DNA of 63,456 nucleotides from an uncultured Oscillospiraceae bacterium (lineage in GTDB: Bacteria; Bacillota; Clostridia; Oscillospirales; Oscillospiraceae). Positions 18,242-28,177 of this stretch are shown here, piece after piece (within the stretch, counting starts at the first letter, position 1; the number at the start of each line of letters is the position of its first letter). Below the pieces are notes generated by a model. It worked only from the letters and a program-made list of their open reading frames with translations. It did not search any database and was not told the origin of the DNA. The DNA is taken from NCBI GenBank assembly GCA_910578575.1, contig CAJTQP010000005.1, forward strand, positions 1-63,456, read 5' to 3'. A program made the position numbers and the translations under genes.

Positions 18242-18817
18242 ATGGGATTCTTTGACCGCTTCAAAAAACAGCCCCCGGCGGGGCGGGAAACGCAGCCCTC
18301 CATACCTGCGCCTCCCTCCCCTCCGTCGGGTCAGCCGCTGATAGACATCGCCGCCATCATCTCCCATGGGGACCCATGGGTCATGGAGTGGATTCGCGTT
18401 TGCGCCGATGACATCTACAGTTATGTGGAAAGTAACTTCCATCTCTACGCGCTGCGGGGCCTTGAGCTTGAGGACGACCTAGACGTCCTCAAGTGGATCG
18501 GCCTGGTGGAAATCCTGATAGAAGCCCAGTACGTCTGCGAACGGGACTGGAAGGATGAGCTGCCGGACTTCCTGCATTTTATCCAAAACCTGAAAGGTAC
18601 CAAGCGGCTCAAGCTGCCCCTGGACAAGCGGTGGCTGGACCCCAGCAAGGATGTCTCGGATTGGATCCAGCGCATCAACAGCCAATGGTCTGCCAAAAGC
18701 TGCTGCCTGTCTGTGATCGACATTGACAGCGACAGCTACGTTCTCTTCCCCTGTACCCTCCAGGAGCGGGCCCAGCTGCAAGACTTGGCGCGACAGTTAG
18801 AGAGGCAGATCCAATGA
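18242..18817 (+). CDS. Protein of unknown function, DUF6630-like
   Basis: 191 residues from the ATG at 18242, 1 bp after the argH stop. N-terminus MGFFDRFKKQ followed by a Pro-rich linker (about 12-30), then an acidic alpha/beta domain (ISHGDPWVMEWIRVCADDIY, LDVLKWIGLVEILIEAQYV). It resembles DUF6630 proteins, which have no known function. No signal peptide or membrane helix, so cytoplasmic. It overlaps the next small gene by 4 bp; placement in the arginine operon may be incidental. Confidence 0.6.
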   Translation: MGFFDRFKKQPPAGRETQPSIPAPPSPPSGQPLIDIAAIISHGDPWVMEWIRVCADDIYSYVESNFHLYALRGLELEDDLDVLKWIGLVEILIEAQYVCERDWKDELPDFLHFIQNLKGTKRLKLPLDKRWLDPSKDVSDWIQRINSQWSAKSCCLSVIDIDSDSYVLFPCTLQERAQLQDLARQLERQIQ

Positions 18818-19134
18818 GAAAATGCCGCATCACCGTCATGCGAAAGGCCCACTACCAGGACCTGATCGACCGCTATGAAAACCCCATCGAACACCCCTGC
18901 GATCTGCGGGAGGGCCAGGTCTTTTTCGCCAACGGTTGGCGGCGCCCGGAGGGCCTGTGCCTGAGTGCCTGGGAGACCATGTCCCCCTTCGTCCTGGCCC
19001 TGTCCCACGGTGGGGAGGATTTTTATGACGGGTGGATGAAGAACAAGCGCTCCGCCATGCTCTCCTGCAACGACGGTTTCCGCCCGGTGAGCTTTTTGAT
19101 CGAAGCGCTGGAAGAAGAATCTGACAAGGAGTGA
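18814..19134 (+). CDS. TIGR04076 family small protein
   Basis: 106 residues: CRITVMRKAHYQDLIDRY, PCDLREGQVFF, PEGLCLSAWETM and the closing CNDGFRPVSFLIEAL match the TIGR04076 family. The family has no established function; it has several conserved Cys residues (C4, the PC near residue 28, and CND near the end) that could bind metal. Overlaps its upstream neighbour by 4 bp; argC starts 4 bp after its stop. Confidence 0.8.
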   Translation: MRKCRITVMRKAHYQDLIDRYENPIEHPCDLREGQVFFANGWRRPEGLCLSAWETMSPFVLALSHGGEDFYDGWMKNKRSAMLSCNDGFRPVSFLIEALEEESDKE

Positions 19135-19138
19135 CCTT

Positions 19139-20077
19139 ATGCGCAAACCTAAGGTATATATCGACGGCCAGGAGGGCACCACAGGGCTGCAAATCTATGA
19201 CCGTCTGGGGGCGCGGGAGGACATCGAACTGCTGCGCATTGACGAGGACAAACGGAAGGACGTGGCGGAGCGGAAGAAGCTCCTGAACGCCGCGGACCTG
19301 GTGTTCCTCTGTCTCCCCGACGCCGCCGCCGTGGAGGCGGTGTCCCTGATCGAGAACCCGGACACGCGGGTCATTGACGCCTCCACCGCCCACCGCACCG
19401 CCCCTGGCTGGGCCTACGGCTTCCCGGAGCTGTCCCCCCAGCACCGCTCTGACATCCTCTCCGCCAAGCGGGTGGCCAACCCCGGCTGCCATGCCTCTGG
19501 CTTCATTGCCAGCGTCTACCCCCTGGTGCAGTTGGGCGTTCTTTCCCCGGACCATCCCCTGTGTGCCTACTCCCTGACGGGCTACTCCGGCGGCGGGAAG
19601 AAGCTCATTGCCGAGTACCAGGACCCCGACCGGGATCCCCGCCACGCCTCCGCCCGGATCTACGCCACAGGCCTGCACCACAAGCACATCCCGGAAATGG
19701 TCCACGTCTGCGGCCTCAGCGCTCCCCCGGTGTTCCACCCAGTGTTGGGGGACTATATCCAGGGGATGGCCACCACGGTGATGCTGCGCAACGACACCCT
19801 TCCCGGCGGGCCCACTGCCTACAACCTCTACAATATCCTGGAAGCCTACTATCAGGACGCCGCCTTTGTCTCTGTGGCCCCCTTCGGGGGGGAGGAGCCG
19901 GTGATCTATTCCAACACCCTGGTGGGCACCAACCAGCTTCAACTCATCGTCTGCGGCTATGAGGAACAGACCACCATCACCGCCCTTTTCGACAACCTGG
20001 GCAAGGGGGCCTCCGGGGCGGCGGTGCAGAACATGAACCTGATGCTGGGCTTTGACGAGGCCACAGGGCTTCTATAA
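19139..20077 (+). CDS. argC: N-acetyl-gamma-glutamyl-phosphate reductase (short, type 2)
   Basis: 312 residues, the short type 2 form. IDGQEGTTGLQIYDRL at the NADPH-binding N-terminus, DASTAHRT, and catalytic cysteine in NPGCHASGF; then YSGGGKK. Reduces N-acetylglutamyl phosphate to the semialdehyde, step three of arginine synthesis. Confidence 0.95.
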   Translation: MRKPKVYIDGQEGTTGLQIYDRLGAREDIELLRIDEDKRKDVAERKKLLNAADLVFLCLPDAAAVEAVSLIENPDTRVIDASTAHRTAPGWAYGFPELSPQHRSDILSAKRVANPGCHASGFIASVYPLVQLGVLSPDHPLCAYSLTGYSGGGKKLIAEYQDPDRDPRHASARIYATGLHHKHIPEMVHVCGLSAPPVFHPVLGDYIQGMATTVMLRNDTLPGGPTAYNLYNILEAYYQDAAFVSVAPFGGEEPVIYSNTLVGTNQLQLIVCGYEEQTTITALFDNLGKGASGAAVQNMNLMLGFDEATGLL

Positions 20078-20109
20078 ATGAAATCCATTCCACAAGGAGG
20101 ATATCCGAT

Positions 20110-21345
20110 ATGCAAATCATTTCCGGCGGCGTCACTGCCGCCCAAGGGTTCCAGGCCGCAGGGATGCACTGCGGCGTGAAGGACAACTTTGCCGAACCGC
20201 AGCCCAACAAAAAGGACCTGGCCATGGTCCTCTCCAACGTCCCCTGTACCGCAGCGGGGACCTATACCAGCAACGTGGTGAAAGCCGACCCCGTGATCCT
20301 CACCCAGGCCTATCTGGCCGACGGCAAGGCCCAGGGGGTCATTCTGGACAGCGGCAACGCCAACGCCTGCGCCCCCAAGGGGGAGGAAAACGCAAAAAAA
20401 ATGGCCGCAGCAGCCGCAGCAGCCACCAGCCTGAAGCCGGAGGATTTCGCCGTATGCTCCACCGGCGTCATCGGGGTGGAGCTGAACATCTCCGCCATTG
20501 AGGCCGCCGTCCCCGCCCTGGTCAAATCCCTGGCGGACAGCGCCCAGGCCGCCACCGACGCCGCCCACGCCATCATGACCACTGACACCTACACCAAGGA
20601 GATCGCCGTCACCGTGGACATCGGCGGCAAGGCCGTCACCCTGGGGGCCATGGCCAAGGGTTCCGGGATGATCCACCCCAACATGGGCACCATGCTCTGT
20701 GTGGTCACCACCGACTGCGCCATCGACGCTGCCGTCCTACAGCCCATGCTCCGGAAGGTGGTGTCCAAAACCTTCAACCGCATTACCGTGGACGGGGACA
20801 CCTCCACCAACGACACCTGTGTGGTCCTGGCCAACGGCCTGGCGGGGAACGCCCCCATCAGCGGTCCCGGCAAGGACTATGACGCCTTCTATGAAGCCCT
20901 GCGGGTTGTACTGGAGCACGAGGCCAAGGCCATCGCCGGGGACGGCGAGGGGGCCGGGCGGTTAGTTACCTGCACCGTAGAGGGTGCCGCCACCGAGGAA
21001 AAGGCCGAGGCCATGGCGAAGGCCGTGGTCCGCTCTCCCCTGGTGAAAACCGCCATGTTTGGCGCGGACGCCAACTGGGGCCGGGTCCTCTGCGCCATCG
21101 GCTATTCCGGGGCTGACTTTGACCCCAAGGACGTGGCGGTGAAATTCCTCTCCGCCGCCGGGGAGCTCCCGGTGTGCGCCGGAGGCCAGGGGGTACCCTT
21201 TGACGAGGGCAAGGCGAAAACCGTCCTCTCGGAGAAGGAAATCACCATCGTGGTCACCCTCTATGAGGGCAGCGCCGCCTGCTCCTGCTGGGGCTGCGAC
21301 CTGACCTACGACTATGTGAAGATCAACGGGGACTACAGAAGCTAA
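20110..21345 (+). CDS. argJ: Bifunctional glutamate N-acetyltransferase / ornithine acetyltransferase
   Basis: 411 residues after AAGGAGG. ArgJ hallmarks: SGNANACAPKG, KGSGMIHPNMGTML and STNDTC. The precursor is cut before the nucleophilic threonine in the GTML motif (more often ATML in the family). It recycles the acetyl group from N-acetylornithine to glutamate, so argA/argE are not needed. Confidence 0.96.
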   Translation: MQIISGGVTAAQGFQAAGMHCGVKDNFAEPQPNKKDLAMVLSNVPCTAAGTYTSNVVKADPVILTQAYLADGKAQGVILDSGNANACAPKGEENAKKMAAAAAAATSLKPEDFAVCSTGVIGVELNISAIEAAVPALVKSLADSAQAATDAAHAIMTTDTYTKEIAVTVDIGGKAVTLGAMAKGSGMIHPNMGTMLCVVTTDCAIDAAVLQPMLRKVVSKTFNRITVDGDTSTNDTCVVLANGLAGNAPISGPGKDYDAFYEALRVVLEHEAKAIAGDGEGAGRLVTCTVEGAATEEKAEAMAKAVVRSPLVKTAMFGADANWGRVLCAIGYSGADFDPKDVAVKFLSAAGELPVCAGGQGVPFDEGKAKTVLSEKEITIVVTLYEGSAACSCWGCDLTYDYVKINGDYRS

Positions 21346-21367
21346 CCCGGACAGGAGGCGTCCACCC

Positions 21368-22228
21368 ATGGACATGAGTAATTATATGGAGCGCTCCACC
21401 GCCCTGGTGGAAGCGCTCCCCTACATCCAAACTTACTATGGAAAAACCGTCATCATCAAGTACGGCGGCAACGCCATGATCTCCGAGGAGCTGCGCCGGG
21501 CTGTTATCAGCGACATCATCCTGCTGAACCTGGTGGGGGTGCGGGTGGTGATGGTCCACGGCGGCGGGCCGGAGATCGGCCACATGCTCAAGCTCATCGG
21601 CAAGGAGTCCAAATTTGTGGACGGCCTGCGCTATACCGATGAGGAGACCATGGACATCGTCCAGCAAGTCCTCTGCGGCAAGGTGAACAAGGGGCTTGTT
21701 TCCACCATCAACAACCTGGGCGGCAAGGCCATTGGCCTGTGTGGCCTGGATGGGGCCCTGTTCCAGGCCAAGAAGCTGGATGACAAGTACGGCCTGGTGG
21801 GGAAGATCGTCAAGGTCTGTCCTCAGGTGGTGACGGATTGTCTGGCGGCGGGGTACATCCCCGTGGTGTCCACCGTGGCCCTGGGCATCGACAACGACAC
21901 CGCCTATAACATCAACGCCGACACTGCCGCCGCGGAGCTGGCAGTGGCTTTGGGGGCGGAGAAGTTGATCCTGCTCACCGACGTGCGGGGGGTATTGCAG
22001 GACCCCAAGGATGAGAGTACACTCATCCGGCAGATCCGGCTGGCGGAGGTGCCGGGGCTCATTGGCAGCGGTATCATCAGTGGGGGGATGATACCTAAGA
22101 TCGATTGCTGCGTCAATGCGTTGGAGCATGGGGTGCAGCGCACGCATATTTTGGACGGGCGGATCCCCCACTCGATTTTGACGGAGATGTTGTCCCACAA
22201 GGGCGTGGGGACGATGATTTGGGCGTGA
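21368..22228 (+). CDS. argB: Acetylglutamate kinase
   Basis: 286 residues. IIKYGGNAM (Lys for phosphoryl transfer), VMVHGGGPEIG, and INADTAAAELAVALGAEKLI. Phosphorylates N-acetylglutamate. The relatively long N-terminus suggests the arginine-inhibitable class (inference). Downstream, where argD is commonly found, lies the first palindromic repeat instead. Confidence 0.96.
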   Translation: MDMSNYMERSTALVEALPYIQTYYGKTVIIKYGGNAMISEELRRAVISDIILLNLVGVRVVMVHGGGPEIGHMLKLIGKESKFVDGLRYTDEETMDIVQQVLCGKVNKGLVSTINNLGGKAIGLCGLDGALFQAKKLDDKYGLVGKIVKVCPQVVTDCLAAGYIPVVSTVALGIDNDTAYNINADTAAAELAVALGAEKLILLTDVRGVLQDPKDESTLIRQIRLAEVPGLIGSGIISGGMIPKIDCCVNALEHGVQRTHILDGRIPHSILTEMLSHKGVGTMIWA

Positions 22229-22256
22229 GTTCCACGATACAAATTCCGTAAACCAC

Positions 22257-22408
22257 GGGCCGCCGAGGGCGGCGGCCCCTACATCCAACGTAGTTGGCCC
22301 ACAAGACAAGTGGCCGCACACGTAACGCCCTGCACCGTGCATTGTGAACCCACGGTTGGTGAGGACCACGGCGCGTCTTTGTAGGGGCCGGCGCCTTCGC
22401 CGGCCCGC
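22257..22408. repeat. 152-bp palindromic-ended repeat, copy 1 (argB-argF gap)
   Basis: Begins with the hairpin GGGCCGCC..GGCGGCCC, followed by CTACA, and ends with the mirror form TGTAGGGG plus a GGCCGGCG..CGCCGGCC hairpin. The inner part shares ATTGTGAACCCA and GGTGAGGACC with copy 2 at 23413. The ends are inverted copies of each other, MITE/REP-like. Not coding. Confidence 0.8.
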
Positions 22409-22469
22409 GACGACCACCACCTCCGGCACGGCTATGTACTATAACACATAACAAAAGGAGCGCTATCCT

Positions 22470-23381
<912 letters not shown>

Positions 23382-23412
23382 GGGGAACCACCCAAAGGCC
23401 ATGGGAAATGCG

Positions 23413-23564
23413 CGGGCCGCCGAAGGCGGCGGCCCCTACATCCACCGTGAGAATCTCTCACGACACGCAGACGCACATGGATACGCCCAACCACGTCCAT
23501 TGTGAACCCATGGGTGGTGAGGACCCCGGCGTGTCTTTGTAGGGGACGCCGCCCTCGGCGTCCC
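23413..23564. repeat. 152-bp palindromic-ended repeat, copy 2 (after argF)
   Basis: Same orientation and length as copy 1: opening hairpin GGGCCGCCGAAGGCGGCGG, CTACATCCA, shared ATTGTGAACCCA block, closing TGTAGGGG and a GGGACGCC/GGCGTCCC hairpin. The middle has diverged from copy 1 more than the ends. Confidence 0.8.
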
Positions 23565-23597
23565 ATCCCCCTTCCCCACAACCTGATTTTTACACGG

Positions 23598-23631
23598 AAA
23601 GCGCGGACCACTCCGGTGGCCCGCGCTTTTT
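23598..23631 (+). terminator. Intrinsic terminator after argF
   Basis: AAAGCGCGG.CCAC pairs with GTGG.CCGCGCTTT around TCCG, followed by TTTT. Confidence 0.8.
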
Positions 23632-23646
23632 GTTGGGAGAAAAAGA

Positions 23647-23670
23647 CCCCCACGGCGGGTGCCGTGGGGG
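23647..23670 (-). terminator. Intrinsic terminator of the large SLH gene
   Basis: CCCCCACGGC and GCCGTGGGGG (23647-23670) around GGGT; on the minus strand the stem is followed by TCTTTTTC. Confidence 0.75.
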
Positions 23671-23702
23671 GCCGGGAGTTCTGTCCTAGATAATTCTTGG
23701 CG

Positions 23703-26700
23703 TTACTCAGTAGTGGATGTATCTCTGAGATTTACGGGAGAATCAGCTGTCCCCTTGAAAGTCATACCACCGAAATCCAGGGTGTATTCGGTGGGAGTAT
23801 ACTCCTTGCCGCTTTCACCATCTAGGTCAATCTTGTACGTCATTGCAGTACCAATGTACTTTCCGTTTTCGATATCGGAAGATGGAATATGAATCATAAC
23901 AGCAACCTTGCCATCCCAAGTGCTGTTTGCGCCACTATTGAGCTGTCCATAAGTCATAGTTTTCCCGCCATTTAGCGTTACAATGACAGTCTCATCTGCA
24001 ATAGTAGTTCCATCAGCGACTTCTGGCTCTGTAACCTGGAAGGTTACCAACACATAGTAGCCACTCTGTTCATTCGTCACAGCACCATTGAATGCCTCAA
24101 AACCTGTGACATAGGGAAGGGCGGTACTGTTGTTGGGTGTAACGACAAACTTGTTGTCCTCTACTTCGGTCACGGACGCAACAGCAGTATATTCAGGGAA
24201 TTTTGCGTCTTTGCCAAAGAAGATCGGCATAACGGTCTTATAATCAGCCTCAGTCATCGTTGCTGCTGTTGCAGTCGAGGCCTTCGCTTCCGGAGCTTTC
24301 TCTTCCCAGATGGCATAAAGGGTGATGGTCTTGCCGCTTGCCTTAGCAATCAGATCACTTGCGGTCATGGCAGCCCCAGCGGTATAGTCAGCGCTCTTTG
24401 CAGAAGAGTCAAATGCCCAACCAAGGAAAGTTTTTCCATCCGCAGTAACAGCGGCGGCCGCTTTGAGACCTGTGCTCTCAACGGTAACAGTTCCACCTTC
24501 AGGAGCGGTGCCTTCCACAGAATTGAGGTTGTATGTCAGAGTGTACTCGTCTGCGGTCCACTTAGCGTAGAGAGTAATGTTACTAGTCACTGTATCAGTG
24601 CTTTCGGCCCACTTAGTGGCGAAATTCGCTTCCTTGTACCAACCCTCTAAGGTGTATCCTGCTTTTGTAGGCGTCGGCAAGGTGCTCAGTTTATCACCGG
24701 TATTAACTACTTTGCTATTAACAGCAGTGCCGCCGTTAGAATTGAATACGACAGTATTCTTCCCTTCAACTGTGCACCCAGCAGTGTCAACAGTCACAGT
24801 AATCTGACCCTGCTCACGGTTGTTCGCGTCAAGAAGCTTGTAAGTGGTAGAAGCATTGTTGATAAAGTTCGTATTAGTACCGTCATAAATCTTCTTGTTC
24901 ATCACAAGAGAGATTCCCGTCAAGTCAAGATTGTCAAGTTCTGCATTCTCGCTCGCTGCCCCAACTTTCAAATTCTTGATGGTATCATCCGTCACATTGA
25001 GCACATACGTGAGATAGCCGTCAGCGCCAGCGCTCCCAGTAGATGTACTTTCTAACTTCCCAATGGTAGTCTGACCACTCAGCTTGATGGTGTTTCCGTC
25101 TACAGTTGTCCCTGTAAAGCCAAGACCTTCTGCGAACTTATGTGCCCAGGGGGTCTTTCCCTCGTCGCTCTCTAGCTTCGTTATTATATCCGCCGTCTCA
25201 GCCTTTGTCGCAAGAACTTTAACACCAAAGTCGCTCTTAAACGTAACATTAAACTTCACGTTATAGGTAGCAACAACGTCACCGCTATCCTTTACCACAA
25301 TGGTCTGAGGTACATACTCAGCAGGCGTGTTAAAGGAGAAATAGACTGTATTGTAAGTCTTTCCGCCCACTTCATAGGTACGCGTAGCAATAGACGCAAC
25401 TTCAGCATTGTTCACAGTATAGCTATACGTCTTGCCTTCAGGCGCAGCAGGCATACCGAAGCCAACCCAATGACCAGCAACTTGATTAGCGTTGTTGTGA
25501 TTCATGATGTTCGTACCGGTAACGGTAACATCATAGGTGTTTTCAGCGGTCTTTTTGCTGTCCACGGTGACCTTACCCAGGTCGGCGCCGGGGATTGCAT
25601 TGGATGCTGCCTGATCAACCAAGGGTGCAACAACCAAATCGGCCTTTTCAGTGGTGGTCCCACCACCGCCACCGCCGCCAGAGGGCGGGGTCGGGGTCTC
25701 GCCGCCGGTTTCGGGAGGCACAGGCTTGCCCTGATTGGTCACGTTGTCAGCGGAGTCGGTCTTGTTGGTCACATTGGTGTTGGGAGTGGTGACGGAGACG
25801 GTACCGTCGTTGGCGGTGACATTCTCCACCTTGCCGTTACCGGAAACGGTGACGTCGTTGGCGGAGGTCTCCACCTTACCCACAGTTGCGCCGCTGTTGG
25901 CCACCACATCGGTGCCAGTAGCGGAGGGGGCCACGGTGACGTTGTCCACCTTGCCGTCCACGGTCACTGCGGTGTTGGCCCCGGCCACGTCCACGGTGTT
26001 GACGGTGGCGTCCTTGCCTACGTTGACCTTGGTGTCGGCGGCGGCGCTGTCCACGGTGACGGTGTCGGCCTTACCGGCCACTTCCACGGTGCTGTTGGCT
26101 GCGCCCACCTGGACGTCGCCAGCGGCGGCGTTGCTGTCCACCTTCACGGTGGCGGCGGCATCCACATACACGTCGCCGGCGGTGGTGCTGCCGGTGAGGA
26201 CAACTTCCGCGCCGTCGGCCTTGGGGGCCACGATGAGGTTTTCGGCCAGGGTGGCATCCTCTACGGTGACAGTGGCGTCACCGGCCACCAGGACAATGCC
26301 GTCTACGTTCCCGGAGATGGTCTTATCCTCGGTGACGTACTCGGTGATCATGTTGTCCAGCAGGGTGGCAACAGAGGCGCGGTTGATGTTGGCCAGGGGG
26401 GCCACATTGTTGTTGCCCACGCCGTTCATCATGCCACGGCTGGACAGGGCTGCCACGGCGCCTTTGGCCCAGTCGGCCACGTCAGCGCTGTCGGCAAAGT
26501 TCAGGTTCCCGCCGGTGGTGGGAATGTTGAACGCCCGGCACATCATCACAGCGGCCTCCTGGCGGGTGATGGGTGCGTTGGGGTTGGCCATGCCGTTGGA
26601 GCCCTGGATGACCCCGGCGGCTGCCAGCTTCAGGATGGCGTCAGCGAACCAGTCGCTGTCGTTGACATCCGCGAAGGTATTGGTGGCCTTGGTCTTGTAC

Positions 26701-26939
26701 CCAAGCATGTTGGCCAGCATGGTGGCAAACTCTGCGCGGGTCATCTGGTTGTCGGGGTTGAAGTTGCCGGTGCCGTCGCCGTTGACGACGCCGTAGCTCG
26801 CCCAGCGCTCCACAGCAGCTTGACCCCAGTGGCCGTCCACATCGTCGAAGGTCCCGTTGGGAGCAGCAAACGCCACAGAAGGCATCAGGCTCATCAACAG
26901 ACACAGCGTCAACACAGCGGCCGAAATTCGTCTTTTCAT
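23703..26939 (-). CDS. Large SLH-domain surface protein with repeat region and InlB-type repeats
   Basis: 1078 residues. Signal peptide 1-26; three SLH repeats about 27-205; a low-complexity Val/Ala/Asp-rich region (about 205-395, repeats such as GDVYVDAAATVKVD) that probably forms a beta-helix stalk; a Pro/Gly linker (PPSGGGGGGG near 415); Ig-like beta domains; and Listeria-Bacteroides (InlB B) repeats with GYTLEGWYKEANF and NITLYAKW near 770-890. Wall-anchored by SLH, exposing the adhesin-like C-terminus. Its ATG overlaps the stop of the zinc-ribbon gene by 4 bp, so it is expressed from the same candidate invertible promoter at 27990-28018. Confidence 0.85.
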   Translation of the reverse strand: MKRRISAAVLTLCLLMSLMPSVAFAAPNGTFDDVDGHWGQAAVERWASYGVVNGDGTGNFNPDNQMTRAEFATMLANMLGYKTKATNTFADVNDSDWFADAILKLAAAGVIQGSNGMANPNAPITRQEAAVMMCRAFNIPTTGGNLNFADSADVADWAKGAVAALSSRGMMNGVGNNNVAPLANINRASVATLLDNMITEYVTEDKTISGNVDGIVLVAGDATVTVEDATLAENLIVAPKADGAEVVLTGSTTAGDVYVDAAATVKVDSNAAAGDVQVGAANSTVEVAGKADTVTVDSAAADTKVNVGKDATVNTVDVAGANTAVTVDGKVDNVTVAPSATGTDVVANSGATVGKVETSANDVTVSGNGKVENVTANDGTVSVTTPNTNVTNKTDSADNVTNQGKPVPPETGGETPTPPSGGGGGGGTTTEKADLVVAPLVDQAASNAIPGADLGKVTVDSKKTAENTYDVTVTGTNIMNHNNANQVAGHWVGFGMPAAPEGKTYSYTVNNAEVASIATRTYEVGGKTYNTVYFSFNTPAEYVPQTIVVKDSGDVVATYNVKFNVTFKSDFGVKVLATKAETADIITKLESDEGKTPWAHKFAEGLGFTGTTVDGNTIKLSGQTTIGKLESTSTGSAGADGYLTYVLNVTDDTIKNLKVGAASENAELDNLDLTGISLVMNKKIYDGTNTNFINNASTTYKLLDANNREQGQITVTVDTAGCTVEGKNTVVFNSNGGTAVNSKVVNTGDKLSTLPTPTKAGYTLEGWYKEANFATKWAESTDTVTSNITLYAKWTADEYTLTYNLNSVEGTAPEGGTVTVESTGLKAAAAVTADGKTFLGWAFDSSAKSADYTAGAAMTASDLIAKASGKTITLYAIWEEKAPEAKASTATAATMTEADYKTVMPIFFGKDAKFPEYTAVASVTEVEDNKFVVTPNNSTALPYVTGFEAFNGAVTNEQSGYYVLVTFQVTEPEVADGTTIADETVIVTLNGGKTMTYGQLNSGANSTWDGKVAVMIHIPSSDIENGKYIGTAMTYKIDLDGESGKEYTPTEYTLDFGGMTFKGTADSPVNLRDTSTTE

Positions 26940-27892
26940 GGTTGGTTTCCTCCTATATAAATATTTTCAAAGACGGCGGGTGCCGTGCTTTGACTGGTTC
27001 CAACCGGCAGAGCAGTCCTCCGCCGGTGCGGACCGGGGTGGCGTCCGGCACAGAGCGGACAGCCGCACTTTTTCTCCCCGGTGCGGGAATAGACCACGGC
27101 CTTCCAGACGTGCCCCTCCGGGCAAATCCACCAGACCTTATGACGGCTGCCCACGGTGACCATCTCCGGCGTCAGGCTGCCGTTGAGGCTGGGGTGCCAG
27201 CTGGCGGCAACTTCCGGGGCACAGCTGGCCAGGTCGTTGAACCCAGGGAGCACCTTGCGTCCCGCGCAGTAGGGGCAGTCGGAGCCGCTCACTGTCCGGG
27301 CGCCCACAGCGGCCCGGTAGCTGTGCCCCAGGGGGCAGATCCACCAGACCCGGCGGTTGCTGGCAGCGGTGCAGGTCTCCGGGGTCAGCGTGCCGTTTTT
27401 TTCAAGGTCCCACTGCCGGGCGATGTCAGGGGCCCGGCTGGCCAAATCGTTCTCTCCAGGGATCACCACTTTCCCGGCGCATACCGGGCACCCCGCCCCC
27501 TGGGTGCGGGCCATCACCATGGCCTGCCAGCGGTGGCCTTTGGGACAGCACCACCAAACCTTCCGCCGGGATCCGGCCAACAGGGTTTGGGGAGTTAGGC
27601 TGCCGTTGCGGCTGCTGTCCCACTCCGGGAGGAGCTGGGGGTGGGTGGTGGCCAGGTCGTTTTCCCCAAAAATCACCTGGCGGTTGGCGCACACAGGACA
27701 GCCCGCTCCCTGGGTCCGGGACTTCACCGCCGCCTGCCAGCTGTGACCCTTGGGGCAGCACCACCAGGCTTTCTGGTGGCTGCCAAAGCCCAGGTCTTGG
27801 GGCGTGAGGGGGGCGTTGGCTTCTACATCCCACTGTTCCAGCAGGGCAGCATTCCCCTGCTCCACACAGTAGTCGTAGAGTGTCTTTTTCAT
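26936..27892 (-). CDS. Multi zinc-ribbon (PF14311-type) protein
   Basis: 318 residues from ATG 27892; an in-frame reading from 28018 would run through the promoter and left inverted repeat and is unlikely. Four near-identical repeats of about 70 residues, each with WWCCPKGH or WWICPxGH and a distal CPVCA/CPYCA/CPLCA, i.e. CxxxH..CxxC zinc ribbons, with LTPQ/LTPE linkers between. Function of this family is unknown; nucleic-acid or protein binding is plausible. No signal peptide. Stop overlaps the start of the SLH gene, so translation is coupled, an odd pairing of a cytoplasmic zinc protein and a surface protein. Confidence 0.75.
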   Translation of the reverse strand: MKKTLYDYCVEQGNAALLEQWDVEANAPLTPQDLGFGSHQKAWWCCPKGHSWQAAVKSRTQGAGCPVCANRQVIFGENDLATTHPQLLPEWDSSRNGSLTPQTLLAGSRRKVWWCCPKGHRWQAMVMARTQGAGCPVCAGKVVIPGENDLASRAPDIARQWDLEKNGTLTPETCTAASNRRVWWICPLGHSYRAAVGARTVSGSDCPYCAGRKVLPGFNDLASCAPEVAASWHPSLNGSLTPEMVTVGSRHKVWWICPEGHVWKAVVYSRTGEKKCGCPLCAGRHPGPHRRRTALPVGTSQSTAPAVFENIYIGGNQP

Positions 27893-27925
27893 CGCACCAC
27901 CGGCCTTTCTCGTCACGCTTTTGGT

Positions 27926-27941
27926 CAAAAACAATATTTTG
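27926..27941. repeat. Left arm of 16-bp inverted repeat (IRL)
   Basis: CAAAAACAATATTTTG. Exact reverse complement of the right arm at 28178-28193, 236 bp apart; match ends sharply at both sides. Confidence 0.85.
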
Positions 27942-27989
27942 TTTGCACCGTGATGGGGAAAGCTGGTCCAAACTCCATATTGCAAGGAA

Positions 27990-28018
27990 ATTATACCATG
28001 TAGGATTTGAAAAAACAA
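27990..28018 (-). promoter_or_regulatory. Promoter of the zinc-ribbon/SLH operon inside the invertible segment
   Basis: Minus strand -35 TTGTTT (28013-28018), 17-bp spacer, consensus -10 TATAAT (27990-27995). The expected transcript crosses the left repeat arm and reaches the ATG at 27892 after about 90 nt. Confidence 0.7.
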
Positions 28019-28042
28019 GCTGGTTTTCTACATTTATGCACA

Positions 28043-28080
28043 AAAGCCAAAGCCACAAACCAGACGGTTTTTGCGGCTTT
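28043..28080 (-). terminator. Imperfect hairpin, possible terminator of the recombinase transcript
   Basis: AAAGCC.ACAAACC (28049-28061) pairs imperfectly with GGTTTTTGCGGCTTT (28066-28080); on the minus strand a short GGCTTTTG follows. It would insulate the SLH promoter from read-through of the recombinase gene. Pairing is not perfect, so this is tentative. Confidence 0.35.
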
Positions 28081-28177
28081 TCACCAGTGCGCACTTTTTC
28101 CCTCAAATTCCGGGAAAGCTGCGCTTTTTTCGTTGTATTTTCCCTCTTATCTCCAGGCCGGCCACCGATTTAGAAGT

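Noticed and set aside
18830..19942. 368-codon minus-strand frame across the TIGR04076 and argC genes
   Set aside because: Shadow of argC, whose catalytic motifs are clear on the plus strand.
25470..26960. Long 496-codon open frame on the plus strand opposite the large SLH gene, Gly/His/Val-rich
   Set aside because: It is the antisense shadow of the repetitive Val/Ala/Asp-coding region; it has no ribosome site and a composition typical of such shadows.
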